From assembly GCF_016756315.1 (NCBI RefSeq), contig NZ_AP024235.1, positions 4,092,001 through 4,156,000 on the forward strand: a stretch of 64,000 bases of DNA. Direction: 5' to 3'. The position numbers were made by a program, and so were the translations under genes. The stretch's first letter is position 1; every line of letters begins with the position of its first letter. Under the pieces are notes generated by a model. That model worked only from the letters and a program-made list of their open reading frames with translations, was not told the DNA's origin and did not search any database. Shown in pieces: positions 8,514 to 17,585 of the stretch. The DNA comes from Alteromonas sp. KC3. Its GTDB lineage: Bacteria; Pseudomonadota; Gammaproteobacteria; Enterobacterales; Alteromonadaceae.

Positions 8514-10580
8514 ATGTTACGAAGCGTTTTAAGTTTGAGTGTTGCGCTGGCCCTTACTGCCTGTAGCCCGCAAAACTCAGCCCCAGAACAACAAACACAA
8601 GCCCCAGTAGAGTCAGCACAAACACAAACGCTAAGCTCGGGTATTATGAAAGACAATATGGATTTGTCTGTTTCTCCGGGTGACGACTTTTTCCGTTACG
8701 TAAATGGTAAATGGTTCGACAACTTTGAAATTCCGGCTGACAAGTCAAGCTATGGCGCTTTCGTGATTCTGCGAGATGAAGCGCAAGATCACGTGATGGA
8801 CATTATTAAATCGTCTGCAGAAGGTGATTTTAAAGCCGGTAGTGACGAGCAGAAAGTGGGGGATTTTTACCGCGCTTACATGGACATGGAAACGCGTAAT
8901 GCCTTAGGTGTAGCGCCACTAAAACCTGAGATTGAAAAAATTGATAGTATTGAAAATTACTCAGATCTTGCTGCCTACTTTGCTTATGCAGCGCGCTATG
9001 GATACGGTACACCATTCAGTCTTACTCAGTACCCAGATTTAAAATCGCCCAAAGAGTATTTGATGTACACATGGCAAGCTGGCCTTGGTCTTCCAGAGCG
9101 CGAGTACTATTTCAAAGACGACGAAGCCTCTCAGACTATTCGCGACGCGTACGTAAAGCATATCCAAACTATGTTTGAACTCGCCAACTTTGAAGCGCCA
9201 GCAGAAAGCGCCAAAATGCTATTCGACCTTGAAACTAAAATTGCAGAGCTGCATATGAAAAAAGAGCAGGCTCGTAATTTTGCAGCAAACTACAACAAGC
9301 TAACCATTGAAGAGTTAAAAGCATTAATGCCCAACTTCGACTGGGATGCCTACCTAGATAAAGCAGAAATCAGTGATATCGCTGCCCTAGGTATTCTGCA
9401 AAAAGACTTTATGCAGAACATTGATGGCGTTATTAGTGAAACATCGCTGGACAACTGGAAGACATTCTTAAAGTGGGGCTTGTTAAACGCCTCTGCTAGC
9501 CGCCTATCTGCACAATTAGACGAAGCAAACTTCAATTTCTACAGCAAGGTATTACGTGGCGTTGAAGAGCAAGAGCCACAATGGCGTCGTGCGGTTAGTC
9601 TATCGAATGCGCACGTTGGCGAACTTATTGGTAAGGTTTATGTAAAACAACATTTCCCACCAGAAGCCAAAGAACGCATGATGGAAATGGTGAATAATCT
9701 ACTACTTGCCTACAAAGAGAGTATTGAAAACCTTGAGTGGATGACCGATGAAACACGCGCTCAAGCCCTCGACAAGTTATCGAAGTTTACCGTTAAAATT
9801 GGTTACCCTGACGAGTGGCGTGACTACACTGCACTTACGGTTGATGCGGGTGATTTGTTTGGTAACTTAAAGCGTTCATCAGACGTTGTTTATGAAGAGA
9901 TGCTGAAAAAGCAAGGCGGCCCGGTATGGACACATGAGTGGGGCATGACACCACAAACGGTTAATGCCTACTACAATCCACCGCTAAATGAGATTGTATT
10001 CCCAGCCGCTATTTTGCAACCTCCATTTTTCGACATGAACGCAGAAGACGCCGTTAACTATGGTGGAATTGGCGCCGTTATCGGGCACGAAATTGGCCAC
10101 GGTTTCGATGATTCAGGTTCGACTTTCGACGGCGACGGTGTGCTACGCAACTGGTGGACCGATACCGACCGTGGTGAGTTTGAAGCACGTACGGCGAACC
10201 TGATTGAGCAGTACAACCAGTTTGAAGTATTACCAGACCTTCATGTCAACGGCGAATACACGCTAGGTGAAAATATTGGTGATTTAGGTGGTATTAGCAT
10301 TGCGCTGAAAGCCTATCATCTATCATTAGATGGTGAAGAAGCACCAGTGCTTGATGGCTTCACAGGCGATCAACGTGTATTTATAGGTTACGGACAGGTT
10401 TGGGCCAGTAAATACCGTGAAGAAGCGCTTCGTAGCCAAGTACAAACTGATACGCACTCGCCTACCAAGTTCCGTACTAATGGCGCAGTGCGCAACGTAC
10501 CAGAGTTTTACGAAGCATTTGACGTAACACCTGAAGATGCACTTTATCTTCCTCCAGAAGAGCGCGTAAAAATCTGGTAA
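8514..10580 (+). CDS. M13 family zinc metallopeptidase lipoprotein (neprilysin/PepO type)
   Basis: A 688-residue endopeptidase with a lipoprotein signal ending in LTAC (Cys17, followed by Ser, so outer-membrane sorting is likely). The zinc site is HEIGH (His525, Glu526, His529), with the third ligand in ENIGD (Glu586) and Asp590 supporting. The N-terminal M13 domain begins at MKDNMDLSVSPGDDFFRYVNG, and the protein ends in the usual ERVKIW. It would trim peptides in the periplasm or at the cell surface. A good SD (AAAGGA) precedes the ATG. It is a single gene followed by a strong terminator. Confidence 0.95.
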   Translation: MLRSVLSLSVALALTACSPQNSAPEQQTQAPVESAQTQTLSSGIMKDNMDLSVSPGDDFFRYVNGKWFDNFEIPADKSSYGAFVILRDEAQDHVMDIIKSSAEGDFKAGSDEQKVGDFYRAYMDMETRNALGVAPLKPEIEKIDSIENYSDLAAYFAYAARYGYGTPFSLTQYPDLKSPKEYLMYTWQAGLGLPEREYYFKDDEASQTIRDAYVKHIQTMFELANFEAPAESAKMLFDLETKIAELHMKKEQARNFAANYNKLTIEELKALMPNFDWDAYLDKAEISDIAALGILQKDFMQNIDGVISETSLDNWKTFLKWGLLNASASRLSAQLDEANFNFYSKVLRGVEEQEPQWRRAVSLSNAHVGELIGKVYVKQHFPPEAKERMMEMVNNLLLAYKESIENLEWMTDETRAQALDKLSKFTVKIGYPDEWRDYTALTVDAGDLFGNLKRSSDVVYEEMLKKQGGPVWTHEWGMTPQTVNAYYNPPLNEIVFPAAILQPPFFDMNAEDAVNYGGIGAVIGHEIGHGFDDSGSTFDGDGVLRNWWTDTDRGEFEARTANLIEQYNQFEVLPDLHVNGEYTLGENIGDLGGISIALKAYHLSLDGEEAPVLDGFTGDQRVFIGYGQVWASKYREEALRSQVQTDTHSPTKFRTNGAVRNVPEFYEAFDVTPEDALYLPPEERVKIW

Positions 10581-10630
10581 CTCGCTAGCGCTTTATGAAA
10601 ACACGTTAGCGCGAAACTAGCGCTAAATAG

Positions 10631-10668
10631 AGGGCGGCAAAATGGATGACATTTCGCTGCCCTTTTTT
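10631..10668 (+). terminator. Rho-independent terminator after the M13 peptidase gene
   Basis: A 14-bp stem (AGGGCGGCAAAATG with its complement, including one G-U pair and one mismatch), five-base loop, followed by TTTTTT. A smaller hairpin, TTAGCGC...GCGCTAA, lies just upstream (10606-10626). Confidence 0.85.
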
Positions 10669-10702
10669 ATAAACCTAGTCGCTATTTTTACTGGGAGGGG
10701 TA

Positions 10703-11377
10703 ATGCCAAATTACATGTCGTTGATTTATGCCGCATTTGCATTTCTCTATTTAGGCAGTTTGAGCTACACGCCTTACAATGGGCAATTTATTGTAAAAGC
10801 CTTGCCTATAGGACTACTGGTGCTTTTCACCTTTCTGCGCCTCAAAGGCAACGCTAGGTTGACTGTTTGCTTTGCCCTTATCGCGAGTTTAGCGGGTGAT
10901 GTATTCTTGGCCCTACCTATTTCGAAAAGCTTTATTTATGGGCTAGCCTGCTTTTTCATAGCGCACTTAGCTTACATTGTGAGCTTTATTCATTTGCGTG
11001 CGAATAAAGTTTTAAGCGCGCCGCAGAAAAAACGCGTCACCTCAATACAGCTCTTTCTAAGCTTTGTAGTAATTTGTTTCGCTGTATTAATGGCAGGGCA
11101 TATCTTACCTGTGGCACAACAACTTTATTATCCCGTTCTCGCATACTTGTGTGTAATAACCATAATGGGAGTAACCGCTGTGCTACTTACGCGTTCGTGG
11201 TGGATAGCGGCAGGCGCACTTATTTTTGTCATTTCAGACGCCATTTTAGCGCAATCCGTGTTTAGAGAGCCTATCACGCTATCTGGATTTGCCGTTATGC
11301 TAACGTACTACGTTGCGCAATACTTGCTTACAAGAGGACTTATTGGGGCGAATCGGCGAGAGACTTCAACACCCTGA
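10703..11377 (+). CDS. YhhN family membrane protein (lysoplasmalogenase-like)
   Basis: A 224-residue integral membrane protein with about eight hydrophobic helices and the YhhN/TMEM86 pattern, including SLAGDVFLALP (about 62-72) and the acidic ALIFVISDAILA (about 171-182). The animal homologue TMEM86 hydrolyses lysoplasmalogen; bacterial substrates are not settled. The start is supported by GGGAGGGG five bases upstream. Its last 38 bp overlap the 3' end of the convergent ACT-domain gene. Confidence 0.8.
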   Translation: MPNYMSLIYAAFAFLYLGSLSYTPYNGQFIVKALPIGLLVLFTFLRLKGNARLTVCFALIASLAGDVFLALPISKSFIYGLACFFIAHLAYIVSFIHLRANKVLSAPQKKRVTSIQLFLSFVVICFAVLMAGHILPVAQQLYYPVLAYLCVITIMGVTAVLLTRSWWIAAGALIFVISDAILAQSVFREPITLSGFAVMLTYYVAQYLLTRGLIGANRRETSTP

Positions 11378-11747
11378 GCGCTGCTGACACCTTATCTGAC
11401 TGAATAAATATATGGTCGTGATAATAGGCTGCCACGACATTCGCACTCATGCCCGCATTGGCAAGCGCTGTAGACATGGCAGCAGTCATGCCAACGGCAT
11501 CTAGGCTAGAATGCACCTCACAAGTAATACAGCGATATTCGCCACTAAAGGTCAACCCCATATCTCGCGCTAAGTGCGCTTTTAAAATAAAGGTGACACC
11601 TTCTCGCTCTTTGAACATTCCTTTAGCACGCTGTAACAAGACAGCTGTTACCTTTTCAGGGGCGACAGAAACAAACACATAGGTATCTTCGCTTGCCACT
11701 GGTGACAAGTTACGCAGAAATGTACTCAGTTCTGTTTCGCCAACCAT
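11340..11747 (-). CDS. ACT domain protein (DUF2241/ACT_3 type)
   Basis: A 135-residue protein with two ACT-like halves: residues ~10-65 (TYVFVSVAPEKVTAVLLQRAKGMFKEREGVTFIL) and ~70-130 (YRCITCEVHSSLDAVGMTAAMSTALANAGMSANVVAAYYHDHIFI). ACT domains bind small ligands, usually amino acids, but this small stand-alone family has no firm ligand. It begins 18 nt after dbpA ends, so it is probably the last gene of the pyrC unit. Its 3' end overlaps the convergent YhhN gene by 38 bp, with no terminator between. Confidence 0.8.
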   Translation of the reverse strand: MVGETELSTFLRNLSPVASEDTYVFVSVAPEKVTAVLLQRAKGMFKEREGVTFILKAHLARDMGLTFSGEYRCITCEVHSSLDAVGMTAAMSTALANAGMSANVVAAYYHDHIFIQSDKVSAALRVLKSLADSPQ

Positions 11748-11765
11748 TGTTATCTTTCAACCTCG

Positions 11766-13145
11766 TTAGAGTTTTCGTGCTCTTATGCGTTTACCCTTGA
11801 TTTTGCCCTCGCGAAATTGCGTCATCGCGCGTTTTACACTGCGGGCCTTTACTGCAACAAAACTCATGCTATTTTGTACTGCAATTTTACCTACATCATC
11901 TCCAGGTATACCGGCATCTTTCGTTAATGCACCAACAAGATCACCCGGGCGCAACTTCTGCTTCTTGCCAGCACTTAATGAAATACAGGTAAATTCAGGT
12001 TGGGTAATTTTGTTTTTATGAAAGCGTAAGCTCTGCGCGCCTTTAAGCGGTATATCGCTTTCTTGCAGCACTTCTATCTTGCGTAGGAAGTGCTCTTCCT
12101 CATCACTTACTAAGGTAATTGCCATACCCTGAGCACCTGCCCTTGCAGTTCTACCTATGCGGTGAACATGGGTTTCAGGCTCTTCACTAACCGTGTAATT
12201 AATAACGCAGGCTACATCATCGATATCGAGTCCTCGCGCTGCCACATCGGTTGCCACTAACACTTGCAGCGCATCACTGGCAAACTGCATGAGTACCGCA
12301 GTGCGGGCGTGTTGTTCCATATCTCCTTGAAGGCCAGCTGCGCTAAAGCCTTCTTCCACTAATTCTTCAACCACTTCTGTCACCTGTACCTTGCGATTGC
12401 AAAACACGATAGCGTTTTTTGGCTGATAGTGCGTTAACACGGCTTTTAGTGCCTGAATACGCGTGTGGGCTAACACGTTGTAACCCAATTGCGTAATAGC
12501 TGGCTTGCTGTCCTGAGACTCTACTTTACACGTCACTGGATCACTGAGGTATTGCCTAGCAACGCGTTCAATTTGCTCTGTATAAGTTGCTGAGAATAGT
12601 AGCGTTTGCACTTGACGTGGTACTTGCCCAAAAATCACGCGCAAGTCATCTTCAAACCCCATATCTAGCATACGATCGGCTTCATCCAATACTCGAAGCT
12701 TCACGTTGCTTAAGTCTACTCTGCGCTTTTCAACGTGGTCCATAACACGCCCTGGCGTGCCGACTATGATATGAGGGCTGTGTTTAAGCGATTGAATTTG
12801 TGGCCCCATCGGTTGGCCGCCGCACAAGGTCGTTACTTTTACATTACCAATGTTCTTTGCTGCCATTCTGAATTGATCGGCAACTTGGTCGGCAAGCTCT
12901 CGAGTAGGGCAAAGCACTACTACTTGCGTCGTGAACTCATTTACTTCAATGCTTTCTAATGCGGGAATAACAAAACATAAGGTTTTGCCACTGCCAGTTT
13001 GTGCTTGACCGATTATATCTTTACCTTGCAAAGCATCCGGCAGCGATTGTGCTTGTATAGGGGATAACTGATAAATACCCTGTGCATCTAGCGCTCTCAC
13101 AATGGCGGGATTAATGTCTAAATGCTTTACTGTTTCAACTGTCAT
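11766..13145 (-). CDS. dbpA: ATP-dependent RNA helicase DbpA
   Basis: DbpA is a DEAD-box helicase that acts on 23S rRNA (helix 92 region) during 50S assembly. The 459 residues carry the Q motif (LSPIQAQSLP), motif I AQTGSGKT, PTRELA, motif II DEAD, SAT, ARGLD and HRIGRTARAG. The last ~75 residues (KKQKLRPGDLVGALTKDAGIPGDDVGKI) form the DbpA RNA-binding domain. The start is ATG 13145, which shares one base with the stop of the preceding binding-protein-like gene (TAATG), so translation is probably coupled. A longer frame to 13226 only overlaps that gene. Confidence 0.95.
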   Translation of the reverse strand: MTVETVKHLDINPAIVRALDAQGIYQLSPIQAQSLPDALQGKDIIGQAQTGSGKTLCFVIPALESIEVNEFTTQVVVLCPTRELADQVADQFRMAAKNIGNVKVTTLCGGQPMGPQIQSLKHSPHIIVGTPGRVMDHVEKRRVDLSNVKLRVLDEADRMLDMGFEDDLRVIFGQVPRQVQTLLFSATYTEQIERVARQYLSDPVTCKVESQDSKPAITQLGYNVLAHTRIQALKAVLTHYQPKNAIVFCNRKVQVTEVVEELVEEGFSAAGLQGDMEQHARTAVLMQFASDALQVLVATDVAARGLDIDDVACVINYTVSEEPETHVHRIGRTARAGAQGMAITLVSDEEEHFLRKIEVLQESDIPLKGAQSLRFHKNKITQPEFTCISLSAGKKQKLRPGDLVGALTKDAGIPGDDVGKIAVQNSMSFVAVKARSVKRAMTQFREGKIKGKRIRARKL

Positions 13146-14470
13146 TAATTTTTGTTCCAAAGGTGTATGACACCATTTTTGGTGTGATGAGCAATGCCGT
13201 AGTCGCTGGACACCATATGGCTCCAAGAAGATAACTGCTCATTAAATGTGTTACTTTTTCTTACTCTTGCTGCTGCTAATTTGAGTTTTTCGAGTACCAA
13301 AATGCAGGTGTTTTTTCGAGAAAGGGCAACGTATGCTGTGGTAACTTCGTATTCACTTACCAATTTGATTTTGTTACAAGTATCTTTTTTTGCGGTGCAT
13401 CCGAGGTCTACTGCTCCCTGCGAACCAAACACCACATCTATTTCATCACTGAGCAGCGCTTCAACCAGTTCCTGCCAAGAACCAAATCCCCGCACTTCGA
13501 ACCCATTGTCAATTGCCACATTATACCGATAATCTTCTAGTAATGTCCCGATTCTATACGTTTTTGGCACGTCGTTAAGCGATGCAAAGTAGGGCTTATT
13601 TAATCCATATAGCCCATGAAGATTGCGGGAGACAGGCGTTACCCAATGAAATACATTATCGCGCTCTTGTGTTCTCACTACAGAAAACACCATGACGTTT
13701 GACTTACTCATTGCCTCTTTTGCTATGCGCTTCCAAGGCGCAGACAAAATAGCAGGTGGCATTTCCATTTGTTCAAGAATGTCTCTCACAAAATCAGCCA
13801 CAATGCCTTTCAATTCACCACGCTCGCCCAGTTCTGAGAACAAAGGCACTAAATCAGCGATTACCCACAGGTTCGAAGTATTCGCGTGAAGTTCGCCTGG
13901 TAAACTGATTGTGCCATAGGTTAATAGCGCATTGGGATAACGAGTGCTAAGCGATGTAACTAGCGGGTTCGCTAATTCAGCGAAAGCCTCTGATGTTTTA
14001 AAGTCACTAATGGTTTCTGAAAGTTTTTCAGCCAGTAATGAATTAGCATTACGCTTTTCTAATGCAATATAAGTAACGCCCACTTTAATCGCCTGACTGC
14101 CCGCATTTGGTGTACAGACCACTCCTGATTCAGAACATTCAAGTGCTATCAGGGGTGAAATCCAGTAGAAGTCCTGCTCATTTTCGGGCGTTCTTAATAT
14201 GCCGAGCCGTATATGGGAAGTGCTAGTAGGGCGTGAATCACTCTCGGTGGCCATTAAAGTAATACCGCTTTCTTTCAAGCTTTCAGCAAGTAGTACTTTT
14301 GAGTATCCTTGGATTTTTGCTTTATCGCGCGAATTTAGCGGCAATGATTGCATCGTATCTATTGAATACGATAACGACTCAGCGCTTGCTTGTAGAGCAA
14401 AGCCCCACAAGCAGCTTACTGCGAAAAGCGCGAAAATTATGCGCCTTGAAATGCCTTGTGCAATTTCCAT
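13145..14470 (-). CDS. Periplasmic solute-binding-like protein with internal duplication
   Basis: A 441-residue exported protein; the signal peptide ends near ALQASA (about residue 30). Residues ~215-425 resemble an amino-acid-binding-type (SBP_bac_3) domain: [36 protein letters not shown], a [20 protein letters not shown] core, and a Cys pair. The first half repeats parts of this ([35 protein letters not shown]), so it looks like a degenerate or partial second copy. No transporter gene is nearby, so it may be a sensor or orphan binding protein. It overlaps pyrC by 34 bp and dbpA by 1 bp. The start is fixed by the signal peptide. Confidence 0.75.
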   Translation of the reverse strand: MEIAQGISRRIIFALFAVSCLWGFALQASAESLSYSIDTMQSLPLNSRDKAKIQGYSKVLLAESLKESGITLMATESDSRPTSTSHIRLGILRTPENEQDFYWISPLIALECSESGVVCTPNAGSQAIKVGVTYIALEKRNANSLLAEKLSETISDFKTSEAFAELANPLVTSLSTRYPNALLTYGTISLPGELHANTSNLWVIADLVPLFSELGERGELKGIVADFVRDILEQMEMPPAILSAPWKRIAKEAMSKSNVMVFSVVRTQERDNVFHWVTPVSRNLHGLYGLNKPYFASLNDVPKTYRIGTLLEDYRYNVAIDNGFEVRGFGSWQELVEALLSDEIDVVFGSQGAVDLGCTAKKDTCNKIKLVSEYEVTTAYVALSRKNTCILVLEKLKLAAARVRKSNTFNEQLSSWSHMVSSDYGIAHHTKNGVIHLWNKN

Positions 14471-15486
14471 CTTAAGGTTTGCCCCGCATAAAATGGTACC
14501 ATGTCAGTGCCATCTGCTAGGGTTACTTCTTCAGGCACTGTCCATTCTTCTTTTACTAACGTCATTGTAGTCGTATTTCTTGGTAACCCATAAAAATCAG
14601 CGCCATAATGGCTCGCGAAGCCTTCTAACTTGTCAATAACGCCCAATTGCTCAAATACTTCAGCATAGAGCTCGATAGCTGACCATGCACTGTAACAGCC
14701 TGCACAGCCACAAGCGTTTTCTTTCTTATGTTTCGCGTGAGGTGCAGAGTCTGTACCCAAGAAAAACTTCTTGTTTCCACTTGCTACCATCTCACGAAGT
14801 GCCTGTTGATGGGTATTACGCTTTAGTACAGGTAGGCAATAATTATGAGGGCGTACACCGCCTACGAGAAGGTCGTTGCGGTTTAATAGTAAATGTTGAG
14901 GCGTAATAGTCGCGCCAACAAAATCACTCGACTGTGCGACAAAACTCGCGGCATCGGCGGTAGTGATATGCTCAAAAACCACTTTAAGCTGAGGGAATGC
15001 TTCAACGATTGGGCCTAAGTGCGTATCGATAAACACTTTCTCGCGGTCAAAGATATCAATGTGATGCTCAGTGACTTCACCATGAATAAGTAGCAATAAA
15101 CCTTGCTCTTGCATGGCCTGAAACACAGGATAAAGCGCTTGAATGCCTTTAACTGCTGCGTCTGAGTTAGTGGTTGCGCCAGCCGGATAAAGCTTACAGG
15201 CTGTCACACCTGCATTTTTGGCATCAACGATATCTTGCGCCGTTGTTTGGTTGGTCAAGAATAAGGTCATCAAAGGCTCAAAGCTGCTACCCGCCGGACG
15301 CGCCGCTTCAATTCGTGCTTTATAAGCCATTGCCATCTCAGCATTCACCACTGGTGGAACCAAGTTTGGCATTACGATAGCTCGCTGGAAGCAGCGTGCG
15401 GTAGCGGGTACTGTTTCCGCTAGCATTTCGTTATCGCGAAAATGAAGATGCCAATCGTCAGGGGTGGTAATGGTAAGCGTTTGCAT
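14437..15486 (-). CDS. pyrC: Dihydroorotase (class II)
   Basis: PyrC closes N-carbamoyl-aspartate to dihydroorotate in pyrimidine synthesis. The 349 residues match the E. coli enzyme in length. Metal site: HLHFRD (about 14-19), the carboxylated Lys in [12 protein letters not shown] (about 100), His in LIHGEV and FEHITT, and Asp in FLGTDSAPH. It heads a minus-strand unit continuing into a binding-protein-like gene (34-bp overlap), dbpA and an ACT gene. The leader before 15486 is ~70 nt; no PurR-like operator was recognised. Confidence 0.96.
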   Translation of the reverse strand: MQTLTITTPDDWHLHFRDNEMLAETVPATARCFQRAIVMPNLVPPVVNAEMAMAYKARIEAARPAGSSFEPLMTLFLTNQTTAQDIVDAKNAGVTACKLYPAGATTNSDAAVKGIQALYPVFQAMQEQGLLLLIHGEVTEHHIDIFDREKVFIDTHLGPIVEAFPQLKVVFEHITTADAASFVAQSSDFVGATITPQHLLLNRNDLLVGGVRPHNYCLPVLKRNTHQQALREMVASGNKKFFLGTDSAPHAKHKKENACGCAGCYSAWSAIELYAEVFEQLGVIDKLEGFASHYGADFYGLPRNTTTMTLVKEEWTVPEEVTLADGTDMVPFYAGQTLRWKLHKAFQGA

Positions 15487-15555
15487 GCTCTAACTCTCTC
15501 AATACGTGTTTAAACGGCGGGTTCGCGCAATAATAGCACAAGCCATCCGTTAACG

Positions 15556-16092
15556 TTACATTGAAGAGTGTTCAACCCAGATGAGTTTTTCAGTGTCGTA
15601 GCCCGCTTGCTGTGCACTATTGAGTAATTGTTCGAGTGTATCTTGTGGCAGTGTCGGCGTTCTTGCCAGTATCCAAAGAAAATCCCTATCAGGCCCAGTA
15701 ACAAGCGCATATTGATAGTTGTCTTTATCTAATTCCATGATCACGTAACTCGCATAGAAAGGACCAAAAAAAGAAACCTTCAAATGCCCTGTATTCGCAC
15801 TCCCCACAAAAAAGGCTTTCCCTTGCGCTTCATCCCATTTTCCTTCCTCTTTGGAAAACCCTTTATTGATTACATTAACACCGCCATCTTCTCGCATACT
15901 GTAGGTAGCGGTAACCTCACTTAGCCCTTCCTCAAAACTATGATCAAAACGCGCCACTTCATACCACGTCCCTAAGTATCGCGAGAGCTCAAAGTCATCG
16001 ACCGGCTTCACGTTGTCCGGTACACCCGTGCAGCCTGACACAGCAAATAACAATGCCACAATACTTGATAACCATACAGTGCGTCTGATCAT
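15556..16092 (-). CDS. blc: Outer-membrane lipocalin (Blc)
   Basis: A 178-residue bacterial lipocalin, a lipoprotein that binds lysophospholipids or fatty acids at the outer membrane. The signal ends in the lipobox VSGC (about residue 21). The lipocalin signature LGTWYEVARFDHSFEEGL, then VTATYSMREDGGVNVINKG and KVSFFGPFYASY, follow E. coli Blc closely. ATG 16092 has AAGGA eight bases upstream; an in-frame ATG seven codons earlier is less likely. Confidence 0.93.
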   Translation of the reverse strand: MIRRTVWLSSIVALLFAVSGCTGVPDNVKPVDDFELSRYLGTWYEVARFDHSFEEGLSEVTATYSMREDGGVNVINKGFSKEEGKWDEAQGKAFFVGSANTGHLKVSFFGPFYASYVIMELDKDNYQYALVTGPDRDFLWILARTPTLPQDTLEQLLNSAQQAGYDTEKLIWVEHSSM

Positions 16093-16237
16093 GTAATTAA
16101 TCCTTATCTTCATACGTATTCAGGGCGTAAACTGTCGCCCATTGGGTTAAATTCATCTATACGCGGTTTTCATTCAGTCGCCATCGCGCTCTAATGTAAG
16201 CCGTTCATGTCGCACTTATTCACGAGGGAGAATACAC

Positions 16238-17188
16238 ATGCAAGCATACTTTCCACACGCAAGCCGACTGATTTACGGCTGCATGGGCCTTGGAGGAGGC
16301 TGGAATGATAGCCCCGCCACCCAAAACGATGTGGACCAAGCCCGCGCCATCGTAGACAAGGTTCTTGAGCTTAACATCAATGTATTTGACCATGCCGATA
16401 TCTACACGTTTGGCAAAGCAGAATACGTGTTTGGGCAAGTGCTGAAACAAGCGCCCAGCTTGAAAGAAAACATGCTTATTCAATCTAAGTGTGCAATACG
16501 TTTTGAGGACTCGTTAGGACCAAAACGCTACGACTTTTCTGCCCAGTATATTCAATCTTCCTTAGAGGGCATTTTATCGCGCCTTAATATCGAGCAATTA
16601 GACATTCTTCTGTTACATCGCCCGGACCCACTTATGGAGTTGGAAGAAGTAGCAGGCGTTTTACAGCAATTGCAGACGCAAGGAAAAATAAAGCATGTGG
16701 GTGTATCTAACATGCATGGTCACCAGATTGCGTACCTTCAATCTGCCCTCGATACTCCTATAGTGGCGAATCAATTAGAAATGAGCTTGGCATTCAGGGA
16801 TTGGTTAGAAGACGGCATTACTACTAATAGTGCAGCTAATAGGCAAATGGGTTACGCGCCAGGAACCCTGGAATACTGCATGTCACATAAAGTCCAACTC
16901 CAAGCATGGGGCAGTTTGGCGCAGGGGCGCTATACTGGAGCTAAGAGTGAAAGTGCACATGATAAAGCAACGGCTAAGCTTGTGGCGTCGCTAGCAGCAC
17001 AGTATGAAACAACACCTGAAGCTATTGTATTGGCGTGGTTAATGAAACACCCCGCGAAGATACAGCCAGTTTTGGGAAGCACAAATCTATCGCGTATTGA
17101 GGCGAGTCAACGCGCAATGGATGTAACGCTAACCCGCGAACATTGGTATCTGCTTTTTGAAACTGCCCGTGGTCAAGAAATGCCATGA
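16238..17188 (+). CDS. Aldo/keto reductase
   Basis: A 316-residue NAD(P)H-dependent oxidoreductase of the (beta/alpha)8 aldo/keto reductase family, YdhF-like. The catalytic tetrad is visible: Asp in NVFDHADIY, Tyr in DIYTFGKAE, Lys in LIQSKCAI and His in LLLHRPDP. The C-terminal PVLGSTNLSRIEAS is the cofactor-phosphate binding region. The SD AGGGAG fits ATG 16238. The substrate is unknown. It lies 13 nt before the GloA2-like gene on the same strand, so both may act on reactive carbonyls (inference). Confidence 0.9.
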   Translation: MQAYFPHASRLIYGCMGLGGGWNDSPATQNDVDQARAIVDKVLELNINVFDHADIYTFGKAEYVFGQVLKQAPSLKENMLIQSKCAIRFEDSLGPKRYDFSAQYIQSSLEGILSRLNIEQLDILLLHRPDPLMELEEVAGVLQQLQTQGKIKHVGVSNMHGHQIAYLQSALDTPIVANQLEMSLAFRDWLEDGITTNSAANRQMGYAPGTLEYCMSHKVQLQAWGSLAQGRYTGAKSESAHDKATAKLVASLAAQYETTPEAIVLAWLMKHPAKIQPVLGSTNLSRIEASQRAMDVTLTREHWYLLFETARGQEMP

Positions 17189-17201
17189 AAAAGGAGCGCA
17201 T

Positions 17202-17585
17202 ATGCTAAAAGGTTTCCATCACGTCGCTATTATTTGTAGCGACTACCCGACGTCGAAAACGTTTTATACCGATGTGTTGGGTTTTAGCGTGATTGATGAG
17301 AATTATCGCGAAGCAAGAGACTCGTACAAATGCGACCTTGGACTACCTGACGGAAGCCAAATAGAGCTATTCTCCTTTCCTGGAGCACCTGAGCGGCCAA
17401 CCAGACCTGAAGCACAGGGACTTCGCCATCTCGCATTTAAGGTAGATAACCTTGATGAAGTGGTTAGTCACCTGAGTGACAAAGGTGTTGAAAGCGAGCC
17501 CGTGCGTGTTGATGAATACACAGGCAAACGCTTCACATTTTTCCAAGACCCAGATGGACTGCCATTAGAGCTGTACGAACTTTAA
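17202..17585 (+). CDS. gloA2: VOC family protein, GloA2/YaeR type
   Basis: A 127-residue glyoxalase/VOC-fold protein, very close to E. coli YaeR: FHHVAIICSDYPTSKTFY at the start, NYREARDSYKCDLGLPDG, ELFSFPGAPERPTRPEA, GLRHLAF and FFQDPDGLPLELYE at the end. Metal ligands are His6, Glu (IELFSF), His (LRHLAF) and Glu (LELYE). The start is ATG 17202 with AAGGAG upstream; a longer frame overlaps the reductase gene. The last 4 bp overlap the convergent MscS gene. The physiological substrate of this subfamily is not established. Confidence 0.9.
   Translation: MLKGFHHVAIICSDYPTSKTFYTDVLGFSVIDENYREARDSYKCDLGLPDGSQIELFSFPGAPERPTRPEAQGLRHLAFKVDNLDEVVSHLSDKGVESEPVRVDEYTGKRFTFFQDPDGLPLELYEL

Noticed and set aside
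10642..10857. Plus-strand frame of 71 codons upstream of the YhhN gene
   Set aside because: It covers the M13 terminator and overlaps the YhhN start, which has a far better SD and a membrane-protein sequence.
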